This document shows, piece after piece, positions 43,235 through 55,319 of a stretch of 64,000 bases of DNA. Source of the stretch: Serripes groenlandicus (taxonomy: Eukaryota; Mollusca; Bivalvia; Cardiida; Cardiidae); contig JASEVX010000111.1 in the NCBI GenBank assembly GCA_031761405.1, forward strand, positions 131,501 through 195,500. The letters run 5' to 3'. A model generated the notes under the pieces. That model was not told the DNA's origin. It saw nothing but the letters and a program-made list of their open reading frames with translations, and did no database searches. A program made the translations under genes and the position numbers. Position 1 is the first letter of the stretch. Each line of letters opens with the position of its first letter.

Positions 43235-44149
43235 TTTTGCCTAGAAGTTTTCAGCTGTTGATTAATTTTGTTGTACCGGTATATATGTGTGAAATAGTTA
43301 TTTGTAAAATGATATTTTTGAAAAAGAGGCTTTTTGCTTAAAAATAAGGTTTACACTTTACTATGAAAAATTAATACTGGTAGTTAATAAACCTAGTTCT
43401 TGTGATTTCTGATACCATAGGATCAGATAGGCCTGTGGAAATGCTGTTCAATCAGAGCCTTTACTTTAAGGATAGACAAACAATTGACAATACACCTTTC
43501 CCAAAAACAGACACCTTCAAAAGACAACTTTTGTGGAAAAAGTGACAATTATTTCTTTTCAACTGCAGAAATAATTCATCTAAATAAAATATGATATTTA
43601 CTTCGTTATTTTCTTATATTATAATTAACCTAACTTCCTAGCTTGCACTTATGATTTCTAAAATTACCAGCACTAATGTAGCATAATTATATTGAAATAA
43701 CATCACCGGCCCCATGACTGAAGCTGAGCTAAAAAGTAACAATTAAGCATGTATGCACTTTGTTCTCCCTTGTAAAATAGAAGAGACCTATCTGTTCCCA
43801 AATTCCCTTCAATTTTTAACATGCAGGTCACAAACAGTCTACATAACAAGTTTTTCAAGTTAATATATTGGGAAACAAGTGAGAAAATGGCCCAATGTTA
43901 TGTTTCATGAATCCGCAAGTTTATGTCCAATTAATACAAATTGTCAGGGACAGACAGCAGTGAATCGATCCCAAAGCGTTTCCCTACCTTACAGACAGGC
44001 AACACAAAAACACTTATAAGGGGTAGTAATCACATGCACAATGTTGTAAAAAGGGATATGGAAAACCTAATCCTAAGTATAGCGAGGACACAGGAATGGT
44101 GCTACAATATTCTATTTGTAGCAAAACAATTTTACCTTAAGTAATAATA
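43235..44149. other. AT-rich spacer, nothing recognised
   Basis: About 0.9 kb with no repeat family or motif-bearing frame. A 67-codon plus-strand frame at 43941-44144 is unsupported. Confidence 0.35.
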
Positions 44150-44544
44150 GTAAGAAGTGGAAATAGCTATAATATGTGCATCTCCTCTTGTTAATGACGC
44201 TTCCCTGAAAGTGTCATTGAATTCCAACATTGCATTGAAATAACCAAACACAAATAATTAAATATCATACTACATAGAAATTAAGAGGGCCAAAATTCTG
44301 TGAAAAATCATTCAGCAGTAACATGTTGATAACATGCATTCTTCTCAAACCGGAACATAAAAATTAATTGAATTCAAGTCAGTTGCTGCTGAGAAATAGC
44401 CTGATCAAAAGCAGGAAGCACGGACAAAAGTCGGACATAAATGTCTCCTCTTGTTGGTGAAACTTCCCATAAGGTTTCATTGAATGCAACTCAGTAGTTG
44501 CTGAGAAATAGCCCAAACAAAAGCAGGACGGAAAGATTAACAGA
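44150..44544 (+). repeat. Remnant tandem-core repeat
   Basis: Two to three diverged units share CATCTCCTCTTGTTAATGA / TGTCTCCTCTTGTTGGTGA, TTCATTGAATNCAA and GCTGAGAAATAGCC, followed by a short GCAGGACGG piece. It abuts the next family B element and looks like the eroded 3' part of another family. Confidence 0.5.
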
Positions 44545-45290
44545 AACAAGAGGGCTATGATGGCCCTGGATCGCTCACCTGATTTAATTTTTTGTTTACC
44601 TTAGCCATATGAGCCCCGCCCCCTGGGGGCCATAGTGTTCGACCATTCAACATGGCTTTAAGGAATCTGGTATTGGGACACCTAAGGAACATTTCTACAA
44701 AATTATTTGAAAATCGGTCTGACACTTTCGGAGGAGAACATTTTTTAAGTTTTCACTTTAGCCATATAAGGCAAAATAGCCCCGCCCCCTGGCAGCCATG
44801 TTTTTCAACCAATCAACATGGCTTGAAGAAATCTGATAGTGGGTCACTTAAGGAATCTTTCTACAAAATTATTTGAAAATCGGTCCGACACTTTTGGAGG
44901 AGAAGATTTGTTTAAGTTTTCACTTTAGCCATATAAGGCAAAATAGCCCCGCCCCCTGGCGGCCATGTTTTTCAACCAATCAACATGGCTTGAAGAAACC
45001 TGATAGAGGGTCATCCAAGGAACATTTCTACAAAATTATTTGAAAATCTGCCAACCAGTTTGGCAGTAGAAGAATTTTGAAGTTTTTTTCATTTCGTTGC
45101 CATGAAAACCAAAATTCTGCATGGATCACAAACATTTAAAGGAATCCTGGTGAGGTCATTGAGAGGATGCTTTCTGTGAAGTTTCATCCCAATTGACCAA
45201 CTGGTTACTGAGGAGAAGAAGATGACGCACAAAAGGCGATCACAATAACTCACCTTGAGCACTTCATGCTCAGGACTGGTGAGCTAAAAA
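44545..45290 (+). mobile_element. Family B pearl/HINE-like element, short copy
   Basis: AACAAGAGGGCTATGATGGC, GCTCACCTGA, three monomers (GGCGGCCATGTTTTTCAACC), TTTCGTTGCCATGAAAACC, reduced GACGCAC tract, 3' GGTGAGCTAAAAA with the hairpin altered to GAGCACTTCATGCTC. Confidence 0.85.
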
Positions 45291-45357
45291 CCAAACATCG
45301 TGCAGTTAACCTGAATACAATGTATTCTACAATGGTAACTTTGTGGAATTATTCAAA

Positions 45358-46894
45358 AACAAGAGGGCCATGATGGCCCTGGAATCGCTCACCTGATTTT
45401 TTTTTTTTCACTTTAGCTATATAAGCCCCGCCCCCTGGCGGCCATAGTTTCCGACCAATCAACTTGGCTTAAAGGAATCTGATAGAGGGTCACCCTAGGA
45501 ACATTTCTACAAAACTATTTGAAAATCGGCCTGACACTTTTGGAGGAGAAGATTTTTTAAGTTTTCACTATAGCCATATAATGCAAAATATCCCTGCCCA
45601 CTGGCGGCCATGTTTTTTGACCAATCAACAAGGCTTGAAGGAATCTGAAAGTGGTTCACTTAAGGAACATTTCTACAAAAATTATTTGAAAATCGGCCTG
45701 ACACTTTCGGAGAAGAAGATTTTTTAATTTTTCACTATAGCCATATAAGGCAAAATAGCCCCACCCCCCTGGCGGCCATGTTTTTGACCAATCAACTTGG
45801 CTTGAAGGAATCTGATTGAGGGTCATCCAAGGAACATTTCTACAAAATTATTTGAAAATCTGCCAACCAGTTTGGGAGAAGAAGACTTTTTAAGTTTTCA
45901 CTATAGCCATATAATGCAAAATATCCCTGCCCACTGGCGGCCATGTTTTTTTACCAATCAACAAGGCTTGAAGGAATCTGAAAGTGGGTCACTTAAGGAA
46001 CATTTCTACAAAAATTATTTGAAAATCGGCCTGACACTTTCGGAGAAGAAGATTTTTTAATTTTTCACTATAGCCATATAAGGCAAAATAGCCCCACCCC
46101 CCTGGCGGCCATGTTTTTGACCAATCAACTTGGCTTGAAGGAATCTGATTGAGGGTCATCCAAGGAACATTTCTACAAAATTATTTGAAAATCTGCCAAC
46201 CAGTTTGGGAGAAGAAGACTTTTTAAGTTTTCACTATAGCCATATAAGGCAAAATAGCCCTGCCCACTGGCGGCCATGTTTTTCGACCAATCAACATGGC
46301 TTGAAGGAATCTGATAGTGGGTCACTTAAGCAACATTTCTGCAAAACTATTTGAAAATCGGACTGACACTTTCGGAGGAGAAGGTTTTTTAAGTTTTCAC
46401 TATAGCCATATAAGGCAAAATAGCACCGCCCCCCTGGAGGCCATGTTTTTCGACCAATCAACATGGCTTGAAGGAATCAGATAGAGGGTCATCCAAGGAA
46501 CATTTCTACAAAATTATTTGAAAATAGGCCAGACACTTTCGGAGGGGAAAAGATTTTTTAAGTTTTCACTACAGCCATATAAGGCAAAATAGCCCCGCCC
46601 CCCCCCTGGCGGCCATGTTTTTTGACTAATCAACATGGCTTGAAGGAATCTGATAGAGGGTCATCCAAGGAACAATTCTACAAAATTATTTAAAAATCTG
46701 CCAACCAGAATTCTGCATGGATCCCAAAAAATTTAAGGAAATCCGGTGTGGTCATTGAGAGGATGCTTTCTGTGAAGTTTCATCCAAATTGACCCACTGG
46801 TAACTGAGGAGAAGAAGTTGATGTACGGCGGACGACGCACGCCGGACAAAAGGTGATCACAATAACTCACCTTGAGCAAAGCTCAGGTGAGCTA
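45358..46894 (+). mobile_element. Family B pearl/HINE-like element with duplicated monomer pair
   Basis: AACAAGAGGGCCATGATGG, GCTCACCTGA; monomers; GGCGGACGACGCACGCCGG tract; AAGCTCAGGTGAGCTAA. Bases 45553-45885 and 45886-46218 are a 333-bp tandem duplication of two monomers, sharing variants such as ATAATGCAAAATATCCC and AATCAACAAGGCTTG. Its 3' end runs directly into ACAAGAGGTCCTATATC, the start of another element. Confidence 0.87.
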
Positions 46895-47387
46895 ACAAGA
46901 GGTCCTATATCATTCACCGGACTTAAAGACCTTTCCATAACCCATTCCAACTTACAACTTTGCAGCAGACAACTTTGAAAACAAATGAAGGTATTATTAC
47001 TGAAAAAAGTTGAAAACATTGTGGCAGAGGGAGAAATTGCTTGTCAGAAAGTTTTAAAAAGCTGTCTTCTGCAGAGGGTCAGAAAGGACAAATGTATGGA
47101 AAAGAGTTAAACAGAATGAATATGATTCTTTGTGATGGCCATATTTTTCAACGAAAATTAGACCTGTCGTTTCTTAAACAAGATTTGAGCCTATAATGTT
47201 CAGATAATGGACGGTGAGTGATTACAATTATTCATCAGAGAACAGTTGATGATGATGTGCTCGAGGAGCCTAAAAAATACATGAATGAAATAAATTATGT
47301 GCAAAGCTTTGTGAAAATGACACAACCTTAAGGAATATCAATGGACTGAAACATTGTATCTACCATTTCCTGATTACACAGACTTAA
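46895..47387. other. Element 5'-end fragment and degenerate MITE
   Basis: 46895-46920 (ACAAGAGGTCCTATATCATT) resembles a pearl/HINE-like 5' end. 46930-47110 is an eroded MITE (CAGCAGACAACTTTG, GTGGCAGAGGGAGAAATTGC, TGGAAAAGAGTTAA). The rest is unassigned. Confidence 0.5.
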
Positions 47388-47617
47388 TTAACCCTTTTTC
47401 TCATACGACAATTTTGCAGCAGACGACTTTTATCATATTTTGTCAAAAAACAGAAAATCTCTATAATTGAATGGATAACCTATGACGAAAAGTGGAAAAC
47501 ATTGTGGCAAAAGGAGAAATTGCTTGTTTTGAGCAATGTCTTCTTTTGTCACTATGTTTTCAAAAAGCTGTCTGCTGCAGAGGCGTCAGAAAGCGTCTAT
47601 ATGAGGGAATGGGTTAA
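47388..47617 (-). mobile_element. piggyBac-type MITE, full length
   Basis: TTAACCCTTTTTCTCATACG ... TATATGAGGGAATGGGTTAA, 230 bp including TTAA ends, internal blocks complete. Confidence 0.83.
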
Positions 47618-47706
47618 AGACACATCTGCAGTAGATCAGCTTTATAATTTTGCCAGAAAAGAAGATTTTGCTTAAAATGAGAAAAATGTCTCCTTTTCCT
47701 ACACTA

Positions 47707-47790
47707 TCTTAACCCTCTCACAGACTGAACTTGAAAACATTGTGACAAAAGTAGAGATTGCTCATAAAGTTTTCATCCATCTCTTGTCAA
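47707..47790 (-). mobile_element. piggyBac-type MITE fragment
   Basis: CTTAACCCTCTCACAGACTG, TTGAAAACATTGTGACAAAAG, GAGATTGCTCATAAAG, then lost. Confidence 0.55.
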
Positions 47791-47960
47791 TAATAGTTCA
47801 CTACCCTCAATAAATAGAAGTTCTTCCACATAACCTAATCCATTTTCAAAGTTGTTTTCATTTTTTCCCCCCTATTTGTCATTAACTACCGTAGCCTGTA
47901 GGTAATAGGTATAAACCAAAACCAAACCAAACCATACAAAGATACATGTATGAGAACATT

Positions 47961-48184
47961 TTAACCATTTTCCACATACAACGAATCTGCAGCAGAAGAC
48001 TTTGAAAATATCTAGGCAAACAAATGACAAAACCAAAGTTTAACTTGTGAATTGAGTTGAAAACATTGTGGCAAAATGAGGAATTGTTCATAATGAGCAT
48101 TTCCTCCTTTTGTTACAATGTTTTTAAAAGTCTTCTGCTGCAGAGATGTCAGAAAGCTTCCACATGATGGAAAGGGTGAACCCT
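47961..48184 (-). mobile_element. piggyBac-type MITE, diverged subfamily
   Basis: TTAACCATTTTCCACATACAAC ... GCTTCCACATGATGGAAAGGGT, with ATGAGGAATTGTTCATAATGA in the centre. The CCACATACAAC terminal variant recurs at 34992, 52190 and 59877 and marks a subfamily. Confidence 0.7.
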
Positions 48185-48476
48185 TTCAACCCTTTACCTT
48201 ACACAGTCTACTTTTCATGCTTCTACAGCAGCATATTTTGGAAACCTTGCAGGAGTACGAGAAATAACTTGCACTCCTTTTAAAATTTGTGTTAATTTTT
48301 CACTTCCATTTTGCAAGAACTTGCATCTTTTCCTTCATGGCCTGTATTCAATAATCAAGCAAATACCTTTCCAATTTTAAATTCACAAAGTACCCAAAAT
48401 CCTGATTGACTAAAACATAATGATTTTAACTATTTAGCCAATCAAAACTTGAGAATTAGAAGAAATTTGGATGGTA

Positions 48477-48714
48477 TTAACCCTTCCAGTTTCCACATGC
48501 AGATACTCTCTGACACCTCCGCAGCTGACACTTTTTGAAAACATTGAGATAAAAAGAGTAATTGCTCTTAAAAAGCAATTTCACCGTTTCTCACAATGTT
48601 TTCCACTCGATTCACTGACAATATATTTTCATTTAGCGAGATATATTCCATATTTTTGCATAGATATTTTCAAAGTCATCTGCTGCAGATTTGTTGTTTG
48701 TGGGAAAGGGCTAA
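48477..48714 (+). mobile_element. piggyBac-type MITE, diverged subfamily
   Basis: TTAACCCTTCCAGTTTCCACA ... GTTTGTGGGAAAGGGCTAA. The centre is an inverted TTGCTCTTAAAAAGCAA. A downstream frame that runs across it is not a gene. Confidence 0.72.
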
Positions 48715-49110
48715 GAATAAGGGCCAGGATATTTTCAAAGAAAGGGACTGGAAAGAAAAACAATAGCATATCTGTCACCAGGAAAATGGATAAAAAAACA
48801 TAAAACTTATACAGGCTCCTGCTGGACTGTTTTTTCCTCCTCGGGGCGTAATTGTTGACTGATAGGCCCAACAGAGATTACCTACAGGATTGATAATCTA
48901 CATGTAGGTATACTTGTGTTTCAAAATACATGTAACAGTAGCAACTTCATCTTACAGAATATATAAGTAGGTGAATCATTATGAGTATATTGGTGATCAA
49001 TTTTGGTTAATATTTTATTCAAGATATTTAAATAACAGGCAGAGAACCATATTTTATAATGTAGACCTTTTTGGCAAATATAGGGCTAAATTTAATGTTA
49101 AAAAACTTGA
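48715..49110. other. AT-rich spacer
   Basis: Nothing recognised. Confidence 0.35.
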
Positions 49111-50539
49111 AACAAGAGGGCCATGATGGCCCTGGCATCGCTCACCTGATTTTTTTTTTTTTCCCTTTAGCTATATAAGCCCGCCCCGCCCCTGGCGGCC
49201 ATAGTTTACGACCAATCAACTTGGCTTGAAGGAATATGATAGAGGGTCACCCTAGGAACATTTCTACAAAATTATTTGAAAATCAGCCTTACACTTTCGG
49301 AGAAGAAGATTTTTTAAGTTTTCACTATAGCCATATAAGGCAAAATAGCCCCGCCCCCCCTGGTGGCCATGTTTTTTGACCAATCAACATGGCTTGAAGG
49401 AATCTGAAAGTGGGTCACTTAAGTAACATTTCTACAAAATTATTTGAAAATCAGGCTGACACTTTATAGTTTTCACTATAGCCATATAAGGCAAAATAGC
49501 CCCGCCCCCCTGGCGGCCATGTTTTTCAACCAATCAACTTGGCTTGAAGGAATCTCATAGAGGGTCATCCAAGGAACATTTCTACAAAATTATTTGAAAA
49601 TCGGCCTCACACTTTTGGAGAGGAAGATTTTTTAAGTTTTCACTATAGCCATATAAGGCAAAATAGCCCCACCCCCCTGGCGGCCATGTTTTTCGACCAA
49701 TCAACATGGCTTGAAGGAATCTGACAGAGGGTCATCCAAGGAACATTTCTACAAAATTATTTGAAAATCTGCCAACCAGTTTGGGAGAAGAAGATTTTTT
49801 AAGTTTTCACTATAGCCATATAAGGCAAAATAACCCCGCCCCCCCTGGCGGCCATGTTTTTCGACTATCAACTTGGCTTGAAGGAATCTGATAGAGGGTC
49901 ATCAAAGGAACATTTCTACAAAATTATTTGAAAATCGGCCTGACACTTTCGGAGAAGAAGATTTTTTAAGTTTTCACTATAGCCATATAAGGCAAAATAG
50001 CCCCGCCCTCCTGGCGGCCATGTTTTTTCACCAATCAACTTGGCTTGAAGGAATCTGATAGAGGGTCATCCAAGGAACATTTCTACAAAAAAAAATTCAA
50101 ATCGGCTTCACACTTTTGGAGAAGAAGATTTTTTGAGTTTTCACTATAGCCATATAAGGCAAAATAGCCCCGCCCCCCCTGGCGGCCATGTTTTTCGACC
50201 AATCAACATGGCATGTAGGAATCTGACAGATGGTCATCCAAGGAACATTTCTACAAAATTATTTGAAAATCTGCCAACCAGTTTGGGAGAAGAAGAATTT
50301 TTAAGTTTTTTTCATTTCGTTGCCATGGAAACCAGAATTCTGCATGGATCCCAAAAATTTGAAGGAAATCTGGTGAGGTCATTGAGAGGATGCTTTCTGT
50401 GAAGTTTCATCCCATTTGACTCTCCCGTTACTGAGGAGAAGAAGTTGACGCACGATGGACGACGGACGCCGGACGACGGACGCCGGACAAAAGGCGATCA
50501 CAATAACTCACCTTGAGCAAAGCTCAGGTGAGCTAAAAA
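49111..50539 (+). mobile_element. Family B pearl/HINE-like element, seven monomers
   Basis: AACAAGAGGGCCATGATGG, GCTCACCTGA, about seven monomers near 165 bp, TTTCGTTGCCATGGAAACCA, extended GATGGACGACGGACGCCGG tract, AAGCTCAGGTGAGCTAAAA. One monomer near 49465 lost about 20 bp. Confidence 0.87.
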
Positions 50540-50875
50540 GTTGGTGAATTCTGAAACTACAATTCAAAGTGAGACTTGTCTATAGATCAGAGTGCTGCTA
50601 CCTTTTTAAGACATAGAAGTAATTTGTCTGAAATGATTTATTTAATTTGATTGTTTTCAAAACACCCGAGAACTTACTAGATTGCAACATCTTGAAATTT
50701 GGAAACTTGTATGATTTTGATACAAAGTTGAGAAGAATGCAAAAAATTAAGAAATTCAAGCTTTTTCTCTTTTTTCCACAATGATTTACAAATGTGTCTG
50801 CTGCTTAAGGCATCAGACATTATAATATATGTATCAGGCATAGGGTTTTACATTCATGCTAGTCAAAGTGGAATC
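50540..50875. other. Spacer with MITE-like pieces
   Basis: 50760-50800 (AAGCTTTTTCTCTTTTTTCC, GTGTCTGCTGC) is an eroded MITE. No gene. Confidence 0.4.
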
Positions 50876-51113
50876 TGAAATCATAAATATTGCATTTGTT
50901 GTGTTTACTTAAGACAAAGTGTATAATTCTGCCAATTTCTGGTAAAATGTAGACACAAAACTGCAACATGATCCTGTTCTTCATCCTTATTCTATGAAAT
51001 CATAAATATTGCATTTGTTGTGTTTACTTAAGACAAAGTGTATAATTCTGCCAATTTCTGTTAAAATGTAGACACAAAACTGCAACATGATCCTGTTCTT
51101 CATCCTTATTCTA
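50876..51113 (+). repeat. 119-bp perfect-unit tandem duplication
   Basis: 50876-50994 and 50995-51113 differ at a single base that I can see (G at 50942, T at 51061). Each contains ATATTGCATTTGTTGTGTTT and CTGCAACATGATCCTGTTC. Confidence 0.9.
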
Positions 51114-51316
51114 TGAAAATAGTCAGCAGCAAAGGTGTCAGAAAGCGTCTGTCTCTGGGGAGGGGTTAACAAATTATGCAAGTTTGATTTCATTTCAATC
51201 CAAGGATATGAGTAAAATTAATTTTTAATAAATTTGTCATTTTTCATTTCTTGATTAAAAATGATTACTTCTTCAGGTAAATCACCAAGTCTTATCTTGA
51301 TCTAAAATGTTTAGTG
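51114..51316. other. MITE end fragment and spacer
   Basis: 51120-51170 (GTCAGCAGCAAAGGTGTCAG, AAAGCGTCTGTCTCTGG, GGGTTAA) is one MITE end. The rest is AT-rich. Confidence 0.45.
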
Positions 51317-51555
51317 TTAACCAATTCCCATTTGCATATGCATTTTGACGCATCTACAGCAGACGAATATTGAAAACATTAATAATTGCCGATCATCATT
51401 CGAAATTGCCGAAATTACTTTTAGCCCAAATGTTTTTATATTTATTCAATTAACATAATTTCATAAATAGAAATGTTCATATTTTTGTTTTACTTGTTTT
51501 CAAAGTCAATTTAACTGCTGTAAATTTATTGTTAGTCATTATGGGAAAGGGTTAA
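51317..51555 (+). mobile_element. piggyBac-type MITE, diverged
   Basis: TTAACCAATTCCCATTTGC ... CATTATGGGAAAGGGTTAA; CTACAGCAGACG and a modified centre. Confidence 0.68.
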
Positions 51556-51606
51556 TCAGGATATTGAGTGAGTTGTTGTTGTTCTGGAATCAGATGTCCT
51601 CCCATT

Positions 51607-51800
51607 TCATCCTTTCCCGCATGAGGACATGTTTTGAAGCATCTGCAGCAAATAAATCTCTTAAAAACATTCTGACAAAAGGAGCAACCTTATTGTTTTC
51701 CACTCTAATCAATAATCATTCATTCATTTAAAAAGATATTTTTAACAAGATGTTTTCAAAGTCATTTGCAGCAGATTTATTGTATCTGGGATAGGGTTAA
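51607..51800 (+). mobile_element. piggyBac-type MITE, diverged
   Basis: TTCATCCTTTCCCGCATGAGG, CATCTGCAGCAAATAAATC ... TTTATTGTATCTGGGATAGGGTTAA. Confidence 0.65.
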
Positions 51801-52189
51801 GTTACAAAACCTTGACTTACAACAAGATCCAGTTACATTTTTATGGGCTTTCGAATGCAAGATAACACAAGGTACAAACAATTCAATAAATAAGAAATGA
51901 AATAAAACTCTTAACGAAACTAGCAAAGCTATGATGTTGTATGAACCATCACAAGTCATGCTGTTTATTTAGGCTATTTATTCTCAAGATTGTTTTAATT
52001 GGTATGACGGCTTAATGACCTCCTTTTTGGCAATACAAGTTTTTGCAAAGGCAATCATAAACACGGTTTGTAAATAAATCATGCATTTTCAGTATATTCA
52101 CTAAACATGCACAAGTAATCTGACATTATCAAAAATCAATAGGAAGAGGTCTACCCTGCCATATGGTATCAAAGAATCCTGAGAATAAC
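51801..52189. other. Spacer, nothing recognised
   Basis: AT-rich; a short minus-strand frame at 51777-51959 runs from the MITE and is unsupported. Confidence 0.35.
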
Positions 52190-52417
52190 TTAACCCTCTC
52201 ACACATACAACAATTCTACAGCAGACAAATTTGATATAATCTTGTCAAAAATATTTAATATATCTCTTTAAGTAATTTTAAAATTATTGAATATAGTAGA
52301 AAACATCATGGCAAAAGAAGAAATTACTTGTGAGCAATTTATCCTATTTTTACATTGTTTTCACTAGTCAACTGAAGCAGAGGCATAAGAATGTGTTTGT
52401 ATGTGGGAAAGAGTTAA
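52190..52417 (-). mobile_element. piggyBac-type MITE
   Basis: TTAACCCTCTCACACATACAAC ... TTTGTATGTGGGAAAGAGTTAA, 228 bp with TTAA at both ends. Confidence 0.78.
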
Positions 52418-52427
52418 ATGAATTATC

Positions 52428-53076
52428 TTAACCCTTTCCCTCATATAGACGCTTTTTGACGCCTCTGCAGCAGAAGGCTTTTTGAAAACATAGTGAAAAA
52501 GAAGAAATCTCCTTTTGACACAATGTTTTCCACTTTTAGTCATAGGTTATCCATAGGCTAAACAGAATACTTAAACTACAAAAAAGAGCAGCAAGAATAA
52601 TCCTTGATACAGATCCTTTTTCACCGTCAGAGCCCTTGTTCAAAGAACTAAATTGGATGCCAATCAAGATAAGGATTCAATATCACAAATTATTACTTAT
52701 GTATAAATGTTTAAATGGCCAGGCACCTGCATACTTGTCAGATAATCTTAAGTATGTAGGAAGTAATAACCCCTATCACCTAAGAACTGTTGTAAATGGT
52801 AATTTATATGTTCAAAAGCCCAAAACAGAGCTTTACAAAAAATCATTTCATTATTCTGGATCTCTCCTATGGAATGATCTGCCAGTTGAAATTCGATCTT
52901 CCTTGAATTTATACACTTTCAAAAATAAACTTTCATGTTATTTACTAACCATAACTGCTTAATGTTTTACTATAGAAAAATTGTTTCACTGTTAAATTAC
53001 TTGTTTTGATGTTCATTGTTGAGGGCCACAGGGAAGATTAGTCTTACTAACTGTGTTACCCTCTTTAAATAAAGTA

Positions 53077-53118
<42 letters not shown>

Positions 53119-53198
53119 ATTATAGAGATTTTCTATTTTTAGACAAAATATGTTCAAAGTCGTCTGCTGCAGAATTGTTGTATGAGGGAAAGGGTAAA
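52428..53198 (+). mobile_element. piggyBac-type MITE split by a LINE fragment
   Basis: Left piece TTAACCCTTTCCCTCATATAG ... TTTTAGTCATAGGTTATCCAT to 52554; right piece from 53117, CAATTATAGAGATTTTC ... TATGAGGGAAAGGGTAAA. Together they equal one standard MITE minus about one base at the junction. Confidence 0.87.
52555..53116 (+). pseudogene. LINE 3' fragment nested in a MITE
   Basis: An uninterrupted frame to the TAA at 52960-52962 encodes about 130 residues matching the C-terminal tail of a non-LTR reverse transcriptase: LQKRAARIILDTDPF, LFKELNWMPIKIRIQYHKLL, MYKCLNGQAPAYLSD, GSLLWNDLPVEIRSSLNLYTF. It ends with an AATAAAG signal and an (ATT)n tail of about 13 units. 5' truncated at insertion. 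The reading frame itself is undamaged, which points to a recent insertion. Confidence 0.85.
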
Positions 53199-55319
53199 TC
53201 AACAAAAGAACACTGCAAAACCACATTACCTCCTCTGTAACAGGGGAAATGGTCTATATAACAATGGAAATAGACACATAGTTTGATGATACATGTATGT
53301 AAAATTATGTACAGAACCTTTTCTTGTTTTAAAATTGTCATTTTCCCTTCAAACCTTATGGTATTAGTACCAGTACTCTAGTCTAACAAAGGGTTTGATG
53401 GAGTAAATTCTCAATCATCCATGCCCGTTTCTACACTTACTTATTGGGCCTGCCATGTTATATGAAATTCAGCATTCAGGATTCATAATTATGTTTACAT
53501 CACAATACAAGAGAAAGTTGATGCAACGCATCAATGTCGCCGGAAATCCATACACTAACATTATAGTAGTTGAATAAACAGTTATCAACTGAGGGGCATA
53601 TTGGAACACCAGGGGTGGGGTCAAGTGAAAATGTTTCATAACTTGCATTGTTTGATCAACGAAGTGAATGATAATTGAAGCCTTTCATTGTTTATGATCA
53701 ATCTCCATTCCAAAGTAGGTTGACTATACACACAACCAACTAATTATTGATCATAAACAGTAATAGAAATGAGTAATCTTGCCAATCATTAGTCTTAGTA
53801 TGTAACAGTGCTTTCATTAAGGAATAATTATAAGATTTGTGAATTCCACATACACTTTTCAAGATGTTTGTCAGAATATTTGAATTTTATTATTTTTCAA
53901 TAAAAACGCTAAACAGACAATTTAGGATTTGCATGCAATAGCACGTCATTTTACCTTTCCTCTATTAAAGTCAACAGAGGACACCTTTGCAGCAATCTAC
54001 TTTTAAAATAATGAGATAAGGGTTAAATCGCTGAAGAAATGAGTTTTCTCTTTTTCTCAAAATGATATTAGCTTGGCATCCTAATTATATCATACTTTAA
54101 CAAATGTTGAAATGTAGTCCAATATTTATGAATTAGACCACCTTCGAAATATAATATCAGCTAAACAGTTAAATCTCAATGAAATTGTTGTATAATTTAA
54201 ACTTAATTTCGAACATAAACTGAGCCCTACAACATGTTAATTTATTTTAATTCTTTCCTTCCTTTTTTATAATGAAAATGACAAACTACTCATGTTTTAA
54301 AATTATATTATGATGAGCGTCCTTGTGTCAATGATGCATAACAATATGCAGATCGGAAGCAATATGCCTTTAGGGAATTAAATGACACATTTAAAATTGT
54401 CAAGGACGAAATAATTTTGTACGAAAGACCGATTCTTTCTTATTCGCAGAGGTGTCGTTCTTGAAACTCTCTTTATAGGCAGAGAATGTTCGTTCAAAGT
54501 AATTTTTCTATTAAAACCAGTTTTAACTCGGTTTGTTCTTTTCTTCATTTGTTTCGAACCAAATAAACATTTTAAATCACCTATGATTTACTATTTGTAA
54601 GTGAGTGTAAAGAGCGGCTCTCTGCAAAGGAGATTGATCTACGCAGTTGGTATGTAAACCAAATTAGACTGTGCGACGTAAAGGTTTGTAGTTATCGCCT
54701 TTGGTTACATGTAGTATATAGTATAAAATAAAGTATTTCAGTCTAGCTAGTTTTGTCTTCGTAAATAAAACAAAAAAACATAAATGCGAGTCAAAATAAA
54801 GAAACTGAAAATACCTAAAACATCGGAATATTTATTTCATTTTAGATGTGTCATTACTTAGTGTATTTAAACAAACACAATTGTAATATGTTCAAGACAT
54901 CTAAATGTGTTTCTTTCTAATAATAATTCCCCCTCCCATGTCATTTCCGAAAACCTATTAAAAGTAGAAGTCACAGGCTTCTGCCCGGCGGATCGACTAA
55001 CAAACAATTTAAGACCTTTCTATTTCTGGTTAAATACAATTCCCAGCAGCTGCTAGAACGACAAAATAGACAAGACATGGAAATTCCATGAAACCAGGTT
55101 TTCTATAATGGAAGGTGTTTGATTAAGAATTAACAGATCTGTCAAATCTTTCTGTTAATAGTTAATCAAAGCTAGTAATTCAAGTAACAGGGAATATTTC
55201 TATTGATGAATAATCATAATTACTTTGTCAATTAAATATATCACAATTTTATCTAACAAATATCAGTTCAATACAGTCAATCGTGTGTTGATGGCCTCAT
55301 TTATTACGAACATATAATA
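53199..55319. other. Repeat-poor stretch without recognisable genes
   Basis: About 2.1 kb, the longest quiet region of the window. It has only an eroded MITE trace at 53985-54065 (CCTTTGCAGCAATCTAC). No frame with motifs on either strand, no tRNA. Possible regulatory or intronic DNA, but nothing specific can be supported. Confidence 0.45.

Noticed and set aside
53199..55319. Hidden gene in the quiet 2.1-kb stretch
   Set aside because: No frame over about 60 codons with plausible composition and no splice-joined homologous pieces that I can see.
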